NCBI GenBank assembly: GCA_028723455.1
Contig: JAQYEW010000015.1
Span: 1-43,118 of the forward strand
Direction of reading: 5' to 3'
Source of the DNA: Prevotellaceae bacterium
GTDB lineage: Bacteria; Bacteroidota; Bacteroidia; Bacteroidales; Bacteroidaceae
Length of the DNA stretch: 43,118 nt
The notes below the pieces were generated by a model. That model was not told the origin of the DNA. It saw only the letters and a program-made list of their open reading frames with translations, and ran no database searches. Below are positions 8,262-16,718 of this stretch, piece after piece. Position numbers and translations under genes: made by a program. Positions within the stretch are counted from its first letter, which is position 1. Every line of letters starts with the position of its first letter.

Positions 8262-8269
8262 TACCTTTG
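8262..8269 (+). promoter_or_regulatory. Probable -7 box for mazG
   Basis: TACCTTTG matches the Bacteroidetes -7 element and lies 37 bases before the chosen mazG start. Its position supports the ATG at 8307 over in-frame ATGs further upstream, which would precede transcription initiation. Confidence 0.55.
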
Positions 8270-8306
8270 TCCATGGAATAACCGGATTTTTAAGTTTACA
8301 AGACCC

Positions 8307-9089
8307 ATGTCAACACGAGAAGAGAAAATGGCCGCCTTTGGCCGGCTGCTGGATGTAATGGACACGCTGCGCGAGAAATGCCCCTGGGATGCGAAGCAGA
8401 CGAACCAAAGCCTCCGCCCCAATACCATCGAGGAGACCTATGAATTGTGCGACGCGCTGATGCGCGAGGACGACAACGAAATATGCAAGGAACTGGGCGA
8501 CGTGCTGTTGCACGTGGTGTTCTATGCCAAGATAGGCAGCGAGAAGGGTGCCTTTGACATTGCCGACGTATGTAACAAGATTTGCGACAAGCTGATCTTC
8601 CGCCATCCCCACGTCTATGGCGATACCGTGGCCGAGACGGCCGGCGAGGTGGTGCAGAATTGGGAAAAGATCAAGCAACAGGAAAAGGACGGCAACAAAT
8701 CCGTGCTGGGCGGTGTGCCCCAGGCCCTGCCCTCGCTGGTGAAGGCCTACCGCATTCAGGACAAGGCACGCAACGTAGGCTTCGATTGGGAACGCCGCGA
8801 GGATTCGTGGGACAAGGTGGCGGAGGAACTCGGCGAACTGCGCGCCGAACTGGAAAAGGACGACAAGGAACGTTCGACAAGCGAGTTCGGCGACTTCCTC
8901 TTCAGTCTGATCAACGTGTCGCGCCTCTACCATATCAATCCCGACAACGCCCTGGAAAGCACGAACCAGAAGTTCATCCGCCGCTTCAATTATGTGGAAG
9001 CGCAGGCCAAAGCCCAAGGACGCCGTTTGCAGGACATGACCCTGCAAGAGATGGACGCCCTTTGGAACGAGGCCAAGGAGGCGGAGTGA
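8307..9089 (+). CDS. mazG: Nucleoside triphosphate pyrophosphohydrolase MazG
   Basis: A 260-residue all-alpha NTP pyrophosphohydrolase that converts NTPs or damaged dNTPs to monophosphates plus pyrophosphate. The start at MSTREEKMAAF is chosen because LLDVMDTLREKCPWD immediately after it is the classical MazG N-terminus. The metal-binding Glu/Asp clusters are visible in the first domain (EETYELCDALMRED then KELGDVLLHVVF) and again in the second (VAEELGELRAELE then EFGDFLFSLINV), so it is the full two-domain form. It is divergent from valS. Confidence 0.95.
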   Translation: MSTREEKMAAFGRLLDVMDTLREKCPWDAKQTNQSLRPNTIEETYELCDALMREDDNEICKELGDVLLHVVFYAKIGSEKGAFDIADVCNKICDKLIFRHPHVYGDTVAETAGEVVQNWEKIKQQEKDGNKSVLGGVPQALPSLVKAYRIQDKARNVGFDWERREDSWDKVAEELGELRAELEKDDKERSTSEFGDFLFSLINVSRLYHINPDNALESTNQKFIRRFNYVEAQAKAQGRRLQDMTLQEMDALWNEAKEAE

Positions 9090-9120
9090 GGGAAAGGAAG
9101 ACGACATCCCCGACAGGATT

Positions 9121-9150
9121 AAATTAGGGAAATAGGCTGTTCCCTATTTT
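9121..9150 (+). terminator. Possible terminator after mazG
   Basis: AAATTAGGGAA at 9121 pairs with TTCCCTATTTT ending at 9150 with one bulge, and the distal arm ends in a short T-run. It lies 31 bases after the mazG stop and directly before the vsr ATG at 9154, so vsr would need read-through or a promoter I cannot see. Confidence 0.4.
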
Positions 9151-9153
9151 AAT

Positions 9154-9663
9154 ATGGACAAGCTAAGCAAAGAGCAGAGACACCGCTGTATGTCGGCAAT
9201 AAAGGGTAAGAACACAAAGCCTGAATTGCTGGTGCGGAAGTTCTTGTTCAGCCGTGGATTCCGCTACAGATTGAATCATCCGCGGCTGCCGGGACATCCC
9301 GACCTTGTTTTGCGCAAATACAGAACGGTCATCTTTGTGAACGGTTGCTTTTGGCATGGACATGAAGGATGCGGGCATTATGTCCTTCCCAAGACGAATG
9401 TCGACTTCTGGCGGAATAAGATCGAACGCAACAGGAACAGGGACATAGAGGAGCGGGAGCAACTGGCCTCTATGGGCTGGCATTGCATCACCGTATGGGA
9501 ATGTCAGCTGAAACCCAAAGTACGCCAGCAGACATTGGACGCTTTGGAACATACGCTTTACCATGTCTATCTTGAGGACAGAAGCGTAAAATCTTACGAG
9601 ACAACAGGGGAAGAATATGGTATGGCGGCAGAACCCGTTGCAGGTTATGGCAAATCGAAATGA
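9154..9663 (+). CDS. vsr: Very short patch repair (Vsr-like) endonuclease
   Basis: A 169-residue Vsr-family nuclease; characterised members nick next to T:G mismatches produced by deamination of 5-methylcytosine at methylated sites. Visible landmarks are the N-terminal MSAIKGKNTKPELLVRKFL, the metal-binding Asp50 in GHPDLVLRKYR, and GCFWHGHEGCGHY with zinc-ligand His and Cys residues. At the position corresponding to E. coli Thr63-His64 this protein has Val-Asn (IFVNGCFWH), so His64 is absent. The C-terminal 30 residues extend beyond the usual domain. No cytosine-5 methyltransferase gene is in the window, so it is an orphan here. Its GC content is lower than mazG, which fits horizontal acquisition. 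Confidence 0.92.
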   Translation: MDKLSKEQRHRCMSAIKGKNTKPELLVRKFLFSRGFRYRLNHPRLPGHPDLVLRKYRTVIFVNGCFWHGHEGCGHYVLPKTNVDFWRNKIERNRNRDIEEREQLASMGWHCITVWECQLKPKVRQQTLDALEHTLYHVYLEDRSVKSYETTGEEYGMAAEPVAGYGKSK

Positions 9664-9680
9664 AAAATCCGCCTGAAAGG

Positions 9681-9712
9681 TTTGGCCGTTAAACGGAAAA
9701 GCTGTACCTTTG
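9681..9712 (+). promoter_or_regulatory. Promoter of the L31 gene
   Basis: TTTG at 9681-9684, 20 bases, then TACCTTTG at 9705-9712 and a C: a near-ideal Bacteroidetes primary promoter. The leader would be about 90 bases. Confidence 0.75.
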
Positions 9713-9806
9713 CAATCCGTAAACTGTTACTACCATTACACAATATATAGCTTACCACTATATAAACCAACAGATTAAGAATACGAAAAAACAAAAACAT
9801 AAGACA

Positions 9807-10058
9807 ATGAAACAAGGCATTCATCCCGAGAATTATCGCCCCGTAGTGTTCAAGGACATGAGTAATGGCGACATGTTCCTCACTCGTTCTACCTGCAAGA
9901 CCTCTGAGACCATTGAGTTCGAGGGCCAGGAGTACCCCGTAGTGAAGATTGAAATCAGCTCTACCTCTCACCCCTTCTACACAGGCAAGAGCAAGTTGGT
10001 GGACACCGCAGGTCGTGTGGACAAGTTCATGAGCCGCTACTCACGTGCCCGCAAGTAA
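9807..10058 (+). CDS. rpmE2: 50S ribosomal protein L31 type B
   Basis: An 83-residue large-subunit ribosomal protein. The sequence begins [22 protein letters not shown] and has the [19 protein letters not shown] segment typical of L31. The zinc-binding Cys cluster of type A L31 is missing and the insertion-containing type B layout is present. It has its own strong promoter and is closed by a strong hairpin terminator 37 bases after the stop. Confidence 0.97.
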   Translation: MKQGIHPENYRPVVFKDMSNGDMFLTRSTCKTSETIEFEGQEYPVVKIEISSTSHPFYTGKSKLVDTAGRVDKFMSRYSRARK

Positions 10059-10094
10059 TTCCTTGTAGTTCGAAAGCAAAACAAAACCTAAAGG

Positions 10095-10144
10095 CGTGGA
10101 AAGCAAGCGTGGCATTTGCCCCCGCTGCTTTCCACGTTTTTTTT
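10095..10144 (+). terminator. Rho-independent terminator after the L31 gene
   Basis: CGTGGAAAGCAAGCG (10095-10109) pairs with CGCTGCTTTCCACG (10123-10136) with one bulged base, followed by eight T residues (10137-10144). It ends only 15 bases before the nuclease ATG at 10160. Confidence 0.9.
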
Positions 10145-10159
10145 GCCTCATTGTTTACT

Positions 10160-11116
10160 ATGAAGAAAATCCTGTCTCTCCTTTTGCTCGCTCCCCTCTT
10201 TGCCGGCTGCGACGACCCCGTAACACCGAACGCCCCGGGCGATAACGCCAATGGCAACCGCGGACGGGTGGAGCAAAATGCCATCACGTACAGAAGTGAT
10301 GACGGCAATGTGCAGCTCAGCCAGCGCGCCCAGCGTCTGGAAATGCCTGCCTTGCGTGGCGGCACGAACAACCTGTTCGTGGTGCATACCACGGGCGGCA
10401 AGGTGAACTATGCCGTCGAGTACGACCAAAACAAGCGTGCCAGCCGGTGGACGGCATACGCCACCTACAAGGGATGGAGCAGCAACGAGAAATATTGGAA
10501 CCGCAACTACTGGTCTGGCGCTACATGGAACGGCCTCACCTGGTCGGGCGACCCTTTCCAGCCCGACCCCCTGATTCCCTATGCCTCGCGTACAACCCTT
10601 GACGACCATTCCCGCAACGGCCACGACCGCGGACACATGTTGGGCAGTGCCGACCGCCTGAACTCCATGGAGGCCAACGGCCAGACCTTCTATCTCAGTA
10701 ACATGCACCCTCAGCTTGCGGGCTTCAACCAGCGCGGCATCTGGTACAATCTGGAGGGCCGCCTGCGCAGCAATTACGACCGCGATGATTTCCGCGACAC
10801 CCTGTACATCGTAAAGGGCGGCACCATCGACGCCAATTACCATACGGCAACGGGTCGCAGCGGACGCGCGCTCATCGTGCCCGACTATTTCTACATGGCT
10901 TTGTTGTGCAAGAACCGTGAGAGCAGCCAGGGAGGCTACAAGGCCATCGCTTTTTGGATGAAGCATGAGGCCAACACACGCAACGATTATGCCTCCTTTG
11001 CCATCAGCATCGACGAGCTGGAGAAGAAGACAGGTCTTGACTTCTTCTGCAACCTGCCTGACGAACTGGAGGATGTCGTAGAGCACAACCTGGTGCTCAG
11101 TGCTTGGAAACTTTGA
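10160..11116 (+). CDS. DNA/RNA non-specific endonuclease, lipoprotein
   Basis: A 318-residue beta-beta-alpha-metal nuclease of the NucA/NUC1 family that probably degrades extracellular or periplasmic nucleic acid. The start is set by the lipoprotein signal peptide MKKILSLLLLAPLFAGCDD, with Cys17 as the lipidation site; a longer upstream frame would run through the terminator. The catalytic signature DRGHML is preceded by DDHSRNGH (about residues 154-166), and the downstream Asn of the metal site fits SNMHPQLAGFNQ. The WTAYATYKG and YYFMALLCKN-like regions are typical of Bacteroidetes members. No promoter is visible between the L31 terminator and the start, so expression may depend on read-through. 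Guanine deaminase follows after 27 bases, suggesting a nucleic-acid salvage pair. Confidence 0.93.
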   Translation: MKKILSLLLLAPLFAGCDDPVTPNAPGDNANGNRGRVEQNAITYRSDDGNVQLSQRAQRLEMPALRGGTNNLFVVHTTGGKVNYAVEYDQNKRASRWTAYATYKGWSSNEKYWNRNYWSGATWNGLTWSGDPFQPDPLIPYASRTTLDDHSRNGHDRGHMLGSADRLNSMEANGQTFYLSNMHPQLAGFNQRGIWYNLEGRLRSNYDRDDFRDTLYIVKGGTIDANYHTATGRSGRALIVPDYFYMALLCKNRESSQGGYKAIAFWMKHEANTRNDYASFAISIDELEKKTGLDFFCNLPDELEDVVEHNLVLSAWKL

Positions 11117-11143
11117 TTAATAACCATTTAAATAACCTAATTC

Positions 11144-11611
11144 ATGGAACCAAACCAATTTATGCAAATGGCCATCGATCTGGCCAAGGAGAACATCAAG
11201 AACGGCGGAGGCCCTTTCGGCGCCGTAATCGTTAAGGACGGCGAGATAGTGGCCACGGGTGTGAACCGTGTTACCAGCAACCAAGACCCCACAGCCCACG
11301 CCGAGGTGCAGGCCATCCGTGCCGCCTGCCAGAAGCTGAACACCTTCGTGTTGGCCGGTTGCGAGATTTACAGTTCCTGCGAACCCTGTCCCATGTGCCT
11401 CGGAGCTATCTATTGGAGCCGTATGTCCAAACTTTACTTTGCCGCCTCGAAGGACGATGCCGCCAGCGTGGACTTCAGCGATGCCTTCATCTATCAGGAA
11501 CTGGACCTGGAGCCGTCGCAGCGTAGTCTGGCCACACGTGTGATGATGGCCAAGGAAGGCGCGCAGGTTTTCGACCTCTGGCGCGAGCAAACGGATAAGA
11601 TTGAGTATTAG
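11144..11611 (+). CDS. guaD: Guanine deaminase (cytidine deaminase fold)
   Basis: A 155-residue zinc-dependent deaminase that most likely converts guanine to xanthine. The zinc motifs are HAEVQAIRAA (His ligand and catalytic Glu) and CEPCPMCLGAIYWSRM (Cys ligands). Compared with tRNA adenosine deaminase TadA, the sequence follows the Bacillus guanine deaminase pattern: GGPFGAVIVKDGEIVATGVNRV, then SNQDPTAHAEV, a FIYQELD segment and a C-terminal aromatic KIEY tail that reaches into the active site in that family. The gene is 27 bases after the nuclease gene, consistent with purine salvage from degraded nucleic acid. TadA is the main alternative. Confidence 0.88.
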   Translation: MEPNQFMQMAIDLAKENIKNGGGPFGAVIVKDGEIVATGVNRVTSNQDPTAHAEVQAIRAACQKLNTFVLAGCEIYSSCEPCPMCLGAIYWSRMSKLYFAASKDDAASVDFSDAFIYQELDLEPSQRSLATRVMMAKEGAQVFDLWREQTDKIEY

Positions 11612-11636
11612 GATTTTTATCTTTTCCTGTTAGTCG

Positions 11637-11667
11637 TTGCGATTGTGTGTAATTTTCACTACCTTTG
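11637..11667 (+). promoter_or_regulatory. Promoter of the CotH-domain gene
   Basis: TTG at 11637-11639, 20 bases, then TACCTTTG at 11660-11667 and a C. Initiation just downstream leaves a leader of about 20 bases and supports the start at 11693. Confidence 0.7.
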
Positions 11668-11692
11668 CTTCGTGAGAGCTAAAATACACACG

Positions 11693-14600
11693 ATGAAAAA
11701 CCTTAGATTGATGGTTTGGGTCTTAGCGCTTGCGCTTGCCCAAACCGCCCTTGCCCAACAATGGGTGGATGTTACCGGTCTCTTTATGCAGAACCCACGT
11801 TATACTAACAACAGCATAACGGGATGGAACATCTGGGCCCAGGGAAACAGCAACACGAACTACAACTGCCATGAGATATGGAACGGAGTGGGGGAGATGA
11901 CGCAGACGATGGAGGTGCCCAACGGGCATTACCGCGTTAGCGTGGGAGGATACTACCGCCCCGGTCCCTTTAACCAGACACTGGCACGTACGGTTCAGGA
12001 TGCGGACCGCAAAGCCAACCTGACCGCCAACGACAAGAGCACGCGCCTGCAGACCGTCTACAGCGAAAGCATGCAAAGTCCCTATGGCGGTGTGAACACC
12101 TACAACGGCCGCTACTACCCCAACACCATGCAGGCCGCCTCGCATTGCTTCTATCAGTTGGGCATGTATCACAACGCATTGGAGGTGGATGTTGCGGACG
12201 GCCGTTTGACCATAGGCATCAGCATCCTGGAGGCTCAAAGCGAGAACTGGACCATTTGGGGAAACTGGAAGCTGGAGTATTACGGCGAGATTACCCAGGT
12301 GGAGAGCATCGGGCTTAGCCTGCCAACGACCACTTTGACGCATGGTCAGGAGGCGCAGGTAACGTCCGTTGTTTTGCCCGAGGACGCTTTTAGCAAGCGT
12401 CTTACGTGGACCAGCAGCCGCCCTGACGTTGTAAGCGTCGACGAACAGGGAAAGATTATTGCCGTGGCTGTGGGAACCTCCGTCATCACCGCTACGGCAC
12501 AGGACGGCAGCAATGCGCAAGGCAGCATCAGCGTAACCGTTCGCAGCAACTATACCGGTATCGGCAGACTGGTGATTACGGAGGTGCAGAGCGCCAACAT
12601 CGACCAATTCCTGGACCCCTCGTTCAATTTCGGTTCATGGGTCGAACTTTACAATCCCACAGACCAGGCCATTACGCTTACGGGTTGTTGGCTGGGCGAC
12701 GCCCAGAACATACGGCAGGCGCAAATCAACTATCCCTTGGCCATCGAGGCACAGGGATATGCGGTGTTGTGGTTCGACCATTACAGCCAATACGCCCCCC
12801 GACAAATCAATGCCGAACTGGACATGGATGGCGGCACGCTGGTGCTGAGCCGCAGTTCGGGTTCGGAGATTACGCGCGTGGATTATCCTGCTGCCATCGC
12901 CCGTTGCAGTTATGTGCGCAAGGCGGTGGATGGAAGCGAATGGGCATGGAGCAGTGCCCCAACGCCCGGTACTTTGAACGAAGGCATGACCTTTCAAGCC
13001 AGTCGCCTGAGTGCACCCGTCGTTGACCAGGCCTCGCAGTTTTTTACTACCACACTGGGCGTAAGCGTACAGATTCCTCCAGGCACCACCCTGCGCTATA
13101 CCACGGACGGCAGTGCGCCCACCCTGACGAACGGCGAGGAGAGCGGGGACGGTCTTTTCTATCCCTCAGCCACCACCGTCTATCGCTTCGGTCTTTTTGC
13201 CGACGGCTATCTGCCCAGCCCTGTCGTAACGCGTACCTATATATATAAGGATAAGGACTTCCCCCTGCCCACCTTCAGCGTCAGCAGTGACGAGCGCAAC
13301 CTGTGGGGCGAGGACTATGGCATCCTGACGCGTGGCAACGGCAACGGACGTCCGGGCAACGGACAGAGCACGCCCTGCAACTGGAACATGGATTGGGACC
13401 GCCCCGTGAACTTTGAGTATCTTACGGCGCAGGGAGAGATGGTTGTCAATCAGGAGACCCACATGGAGCGTGCCGGCGGATGGAGCCGCGCCTGGACGCC
13501 CTATAGTTTCAAGATCAAGGCCTCCAAGCAGTACGAGGGACAGAACTACCTGCCCTATGGATTCTTCACGACAAAACCCTATCTGCGCCACAAGACCTTG
13601 CAGATCCGCAACGGCGGCAACGACAACACCTGCCGTATCAAGGATCCTGCCCTCGGCGAGATTGTCCGCAGCAGCGGCCTGGATGTCGACCTTCAGGGCT
13701 ACCAGCCTGCCATGCACTATATCAACGGCCGTTATGCCGGTGTCATCAACGTGCGCGAGCCTAACAACAAGCATTACGTCCTGGCGAACTATGGTCTGGA
13801 CGATGACGAGATAGACCAGTTCGAGATGTCGCCCGATTCGGGCTATGTCCAGAAATGCGGCACCTACGAGAGCATGCAGCGATGGAAGGAACTGAGTGCC
13901 CTCTGCGGCACAGACGATGAGGCTTATGCCCGGATTCTGCAGATGGTGGACATCGACGAATACACCAACTACATGGCGCTCATGCTTTACCTCAACAGCA
14001 CCGACTGGCCCCAGAACAACATCAAAGGCTTCAAGCCCCGCATGGAGGGCGGTAAGTTCCGCTTCGTTGCCTTCGATATGGACAGCGCGCTGGAGGGCGG
14101 CAATGACAATCCCTTTACACGCATGGCCTGGAAACAGAACTATACCTTCAACAGACTTTACGGCGAGGGCATCGAGGGGCAGCAGATTACGAAGGAGATA
14201 GAGATGGTAAGCATCTTCCTCCAAATGTTGCAGAACGACGCTTTCCGCAAACGCTTCATCGACACTTACAGCCTTATCTCCGGCAGCGTGTTCCGGCCCG
14301 AGCGTTGCCACGAGATTATCAACCGTCTGGCCTCGCGTGTGAGCGACAGCCAGAACATCAGTTCCGAGGTCTATGGCAAGGGTTCTACGCCCTGGAGCAC
14401 GGCCAATAACCTGATAAGCAGTCTGTCTGCCAACCGCCAGCAGCAGATGATGGCCTTCATGAAGAACTTTTATCTCATGGGTCTGGACGGAGAAACGCCC
14501 CTGGACATCCAGTTGAGCGCCAACCTGCCTCAGGCGCGCCTGAGCGTGAACGACCTCAGTGTGCCCACCAACAGTTTCAACGGCCAGCTCTTCCGCCCCG

Positions 14601-16030
14601 TTACGCTTGCTGCCACAGCCCCCGGCGGTTATCGTTTTCTGGGATGGAAACAGGTGGACGGCTCGGCCAGCCAGACAACCACCCTTTTGTCCGACGGCAC
14701 CTCTTGGCATTATTACGACGGCGGCTCGCTGGATGGCACGGACTGGACCAGCCCCACTTTCGACGACAAGGCGTGGAAGCAGGGTGAGGCTCCCTTAGGC
14801 TATGGCAAGACGCAGGCCGTAACCACCACGGCCGCCAATCTTCCCACCTATTATTTCCGTATCGGCTTTACGCTGGACGAACAGCCCTCCGCCGATGCCG
14901 AACTCGCATGCAATTATGCTGTAGATGATGGCTTCGTACTTTATATCAACGGAACGGAGGCAGGGCGTTACAATATGCCGGCGGGCCAAACCGCTTACAA
15001 TACCTTTGCCAGCACCTACGCCCCCGGCAATCCCGACCGAGGCACGCTGAAACTCAATGCCGCCCTGCTGCGCAAGGGCGTGAATGTGGTGGCCGTGGAG
15101 GTGCACAACAACAGCGCCGCCAGCAGCGACATCCTCTGGGATGCCGGCCTGACACTTTCCCAAACCGTGGCAGGGGGGGACATCGTAAGCACGGAACCGC
15201 GCTACACCTTGCCCGAGGATGCCGGCGGCCATCTGCAAGCCGTCTTCGAACCCCTTAGCACGGAGGAGAAAATAGCCGCCGGTCTGAGTCTGGCGCCTGT
15301 GGTCATCAACGAGGCGAGCGCAGGCAACAGTGTCAATGCCAATGAATACTTCAAGAAGGACGACTGGGTGGAGCTTTACAATACCACGGATGCGGACATT
15401 GACCTGACGGGCATGTTCCTCAGCGACGACCTCAGCCAACCCCGGAAATACCAGATTACCGCGCAAGGTACGCAGGCAAACACACTGCTGCCCGCCCGTG
15501 GCTACAGACTGGTCTGGTGCAGCGGACGTACCACGCAGCGCGAACTGCACGCTCCCTTCAAACTGGGCAACAAGGAACTGGGGCACGTCGTGCTCACCGC
15601 TCCCGACGGCAGTTGGTCGGACACGCTCCACTATCAGCCCCACGAGGGCACGCAGAGTGTGGGCCGTTATCCCGACGGCGGGCGCGAGATATATGTGATG
15701 GACCATACCACCATCGCCGCCACGAACCGCATCAACCACTATGCCCAACGCTATATTTATGACCCCTCGCAAGACCCCTCTACGGGACTTTCCGCCCTGC
15801 ATGCGCGTGAGAACGGCCAGAGTATCCTGCTTCAAGGCTCTTCTGTCGTTGTGAAAGCCGAGGACCTGGCGCATATCGACCTCACGATTCATAGCGTCCG
15901 TGGCTATCAGGTGCTGCGTACCACGCTCGTATTGGAGGCCGGCACCGCACGCTTCGACATCAGCGGGCTGGGCAGCGGCACTTATGTAGCACGTGCCGGC
16001 GAGGTAGGATTGACATTTGTTGTAAGATGA
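11693..16030 (+). CDS. Large multidomain CotH-kinase surface protein
   Basis: A 1445-residue exported protein. The signal peptide is MKNLRLMVWVLALALAQTALAQ; the in-frame codons upstream would precede the promoter. Domains in order (approximate residues): N-terminal beta region 23-200; bacterial Ig-like Big_2 domain 202-284 (LTWTSSRPDVVSVDEQGKI); lamin-tail domain 290-440 (ITEVQSAN, WVELYNPTDQ); chitobiase-like beta domain 443-518 (LRYTTDGSAPT); CotH kinase domain 522-935 with FDMDSALEGG near 795; a beta-sandwich region 1003-1160; a second lamin-tail domain 1201-1336 (VVINEASAG, WVELYNTTDA); and a C-terminal sorting-like tail 1363-1445 ending in SGLGSGTYVARAG. CotH proteins include atypical protein kinases; the substrate here is unknown. 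It overlaps the next gene by 4 bases (ATGA). Confidence 0.9.
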   Translation: MKNLRLMVWVLALALAQTALAQQWVDVTGLFMQNPRYTNNSITGWNIWAQGNSNTNYNCHEIWNGVGEMTQTMEVPNGHYRVSVGGYYRPGPFNQTLARTVQDADRKANLTANDKSTRLQTVYSESMQSPYGGVNTYNGRYYPNTMQAASHCFYQLGMYHNALEVDVADGRLTIGISILEAQSENWTIWGNWKLEYYGEITQVESIGLSLPTTTLTHGQEAQVTSVVLPEDAFSKRLTWTSSRPDVVSVDEQGKIIAVAVGTSVITATAQDGSNAQGSISVTVRSNYTGIGRLVITEVQSANIDQFLDPSFNFGSWVELYNPTDQAITLTGCWLGDAQNIRQAQINYPLAIEAQGYAVLWFDHYSQYAPRQINAELDMDGGTLVLSRSSGSEITRVDYPAAIARCSYVRKAVDGSEWAWSSAPTPGTLNEGMTFQASRLSAPVVDQASQFFTTTLGVSVQIPPGTTLRYTTDGSAPTLTNGEESGDGLFYPSATTVYRFGLFADGYLPSPVVTRTYIYKDKDFPLPTFSVSSDERNLWGEDYGILTRGNGNGRPGNGQSTPCNWNMDWDRPVNFEYLTAQGEMVVNQETHMERAGGWSRAWTPYSFKIKASKQYEGQNYLPYGFFTTKPYLRHKTLQIRNGGNDNTCRIKDPALGEIVRSSGLDVDLQGYQPAMHYINGRYAGVINVREPNNKHYVLANYGLDDDEIDQFEMSPDSGYVQKCGTYESMQRWKELSALCGTDDEAYARILQMVDIDEYTNYMALMLYLNSTDWPQNNIKGFKPRMEGGKFRFVAFDMDSALEGGNDNPFTRMAWKQNYTFNRLYGEGIEGQQITKEIEMVSIFLQMLQNDAFRKRFIDTYSLISGSVFRPERCHEIINRLASRVSDSQNISSEVYGKGSTPWSTANNLISSLSANRQQQMMAFMKNFYLMGLDGETPLDIQLSANLPQARLSVNDLSVPTNSFNGQLFRPVTLAATAPGGYRFLGWKQVDGSASQTTTLLSDGTSWHYYDGGSLDGTDWTSPTFDDKAWKQGEAPLGYGKTQAVTTTAANLPTYYFRIGFTLDEQPSADAELACNYAVDDGFVLYINGTEAGRYNMPAGQTAYNTFASTYAPGNPDRGTLKLNAALLRKGVNVVAVEVHNNSAASSDILWDAGLTLSQTVAGGDIVSTEPRYTLPEDAGGHLQAVFEPLSTEEKIAAGLSLAPVVINEASAGNSVNANEYFKKDDWVELYNTTDADIDLTGMFLSDDLSQPRKYQITAQGTQANTLLPARGYRLVWCSGRTTQRELHAPFKLGNKELGHVVLTAPDGSWSDTLHYQPHEGTQSVGRYPDGGREIYVMDHTTIAATNRINHYAQRYIYDPSQDPSTGLSALHARENGQSILLQGSSVVVKAEDLAHIDLTIHSVRGYQVLRTTLVLEAGTARFDISGLGSGTYVARAGEVGLTFVVR

Positions 16031-16614
16031 AAACCGTACTCTTTCTACATGGCTTTGCTTCGGCAGGCAGTTCGGGCAACGCCCTCCATCTAAGGAACGC
16101 CCTCTATCCTTTGGGCTATCGTGTCGAGGCTCCCGATTTGCCCGTGAGCCCGCTGGCGGCAATGGACATGCTGCGCAGCCTGGTGGCGGAACTGCAACCC
16201 GTGCTTATCGTGGCCACCAGTATGGGTGCCCTCTATGCCGAGCAGCTGCATGGCATCCCGCGCATCCTGGTAAACCCCAGCCTGGATATGGCGCGCAGCC
16301 TGACCTTCGGCGGCATGGGACGGCGCGAATTCCGCAACAAGCGGGCGGACGGTGCCAAGGATTTCAAGGTGGACAAACAAATGATCGACGAGTTTCGCCA
16401 GGTGCAGCAGCACACCCTCAAGGGCATTACGCCCCGGGAGAAAGAACTGGTGTGGGGACTTTTCGGCGAGCACGACAAGCTCGTGAACTTCCAGAAGCCC
16501 TTCCTCAAAGCATACGGCAAGGACCATTTCCGCCTTTTCGACGGCGAGCATTACCTCAACGATGCCGTACTGCATCATCACGTCATGCCCCTCGTCCTCG
16601 AATTACTTCAATAA
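16027..16614 (+). CDS. YqiA/YcfP-like alpha/beta-fold esterase
   Basis: A 195-residue cytoplasmic alpha/beta hydrolase. It begins MKTVLFLHGFASAGSSGNA, giving the oxyanion HGF motif, and has the nucleophile elbow ATSMGALYAEQL with Ser in place of the strict GxSxG pattern, as in the YqiA family. Asp in LFGEHDKLVNF and His in FDGEHYLNDAVL complete a plausible triad. The natural substrate is unknown. Translation is probably coupled to the CotH gene through the ATGA overlap, although a functional link is not obvious. Confidence 0.88.
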   Translation: MKTVLFLHGFASAGSSGNALHLRNALYPLGYRVEAPDLPVSPLAAMDMLRSLVAELQPVLIVATSMGALYAEQLHGIPRILVNPSLDMARSLTFGGMGRREFRNKRADGAKDFKVDKQMIDEFRQVQQHTLKGITPREKELVWGLFGEHDKLVNFQKPFLKAYGKDHFRLFDGEHYLNDAVLHHHVMPLVLELLQ

Positions 16615-16619
16615 TACGC

Positions 16620-16715
16620 CACTTCACCACTTTACCAATCCACCAATTTACCACTTCACCAATTTACCACTTCACCAATCCACCAATTTACCAATCCACT
16701 AATCCACCACTTCAC
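16620..16715 (+). repeat. Tandem array of twelve 8-bp units
   Basis: Twelve back-to-back octamers of the form CAMTYYAC fill 16620-16715 exactly: CACTTCAC, CACTTTAC, CAATCCAC and CAATTTAC recur in mixed order (one unit reads TAATCCAC), and a degraded thirteenth unit CACTTGCG contains the truA start codon. Because 8 is not a multiple of 3, gain or loss of units would shift any frame read through the array. It occupies the whole gap between the hydrolase gene and truA. Confidence 0.9.
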
Positions 16716-16718
16716 CAC

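Noticed and set aside
8124-8306. Extended N-terminus of mazG starting at 8124
   Set aside because: It would begin upstream of the predicted promoter, overlap the valS start, and add hydrophobic sequence not found in the MazG family.
9154-11611. A restriction-modification or defence cluster formed by vsr, the nuclease and the deaminase
   Set aside because: No methyltransferase or restriction gene is present; the nuclease is a lipoprotein and the deaminase matches guanine deaminase, so salvage is a simpler reading. A ribosomal protein gene separates vsr from them.
13166-16162. Long minus-strand open frames (514 and 455 codons) opposite the CotH gene and its neighbour
   Set aside because: Shadow frames of GC-rich coding DNA; they have no start signals or recognisable motifs.
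16620-16715. CRISPR array
   Set aside because: Units are 8 bp and directly contiguous, with no spacers and no cas genes nearby.
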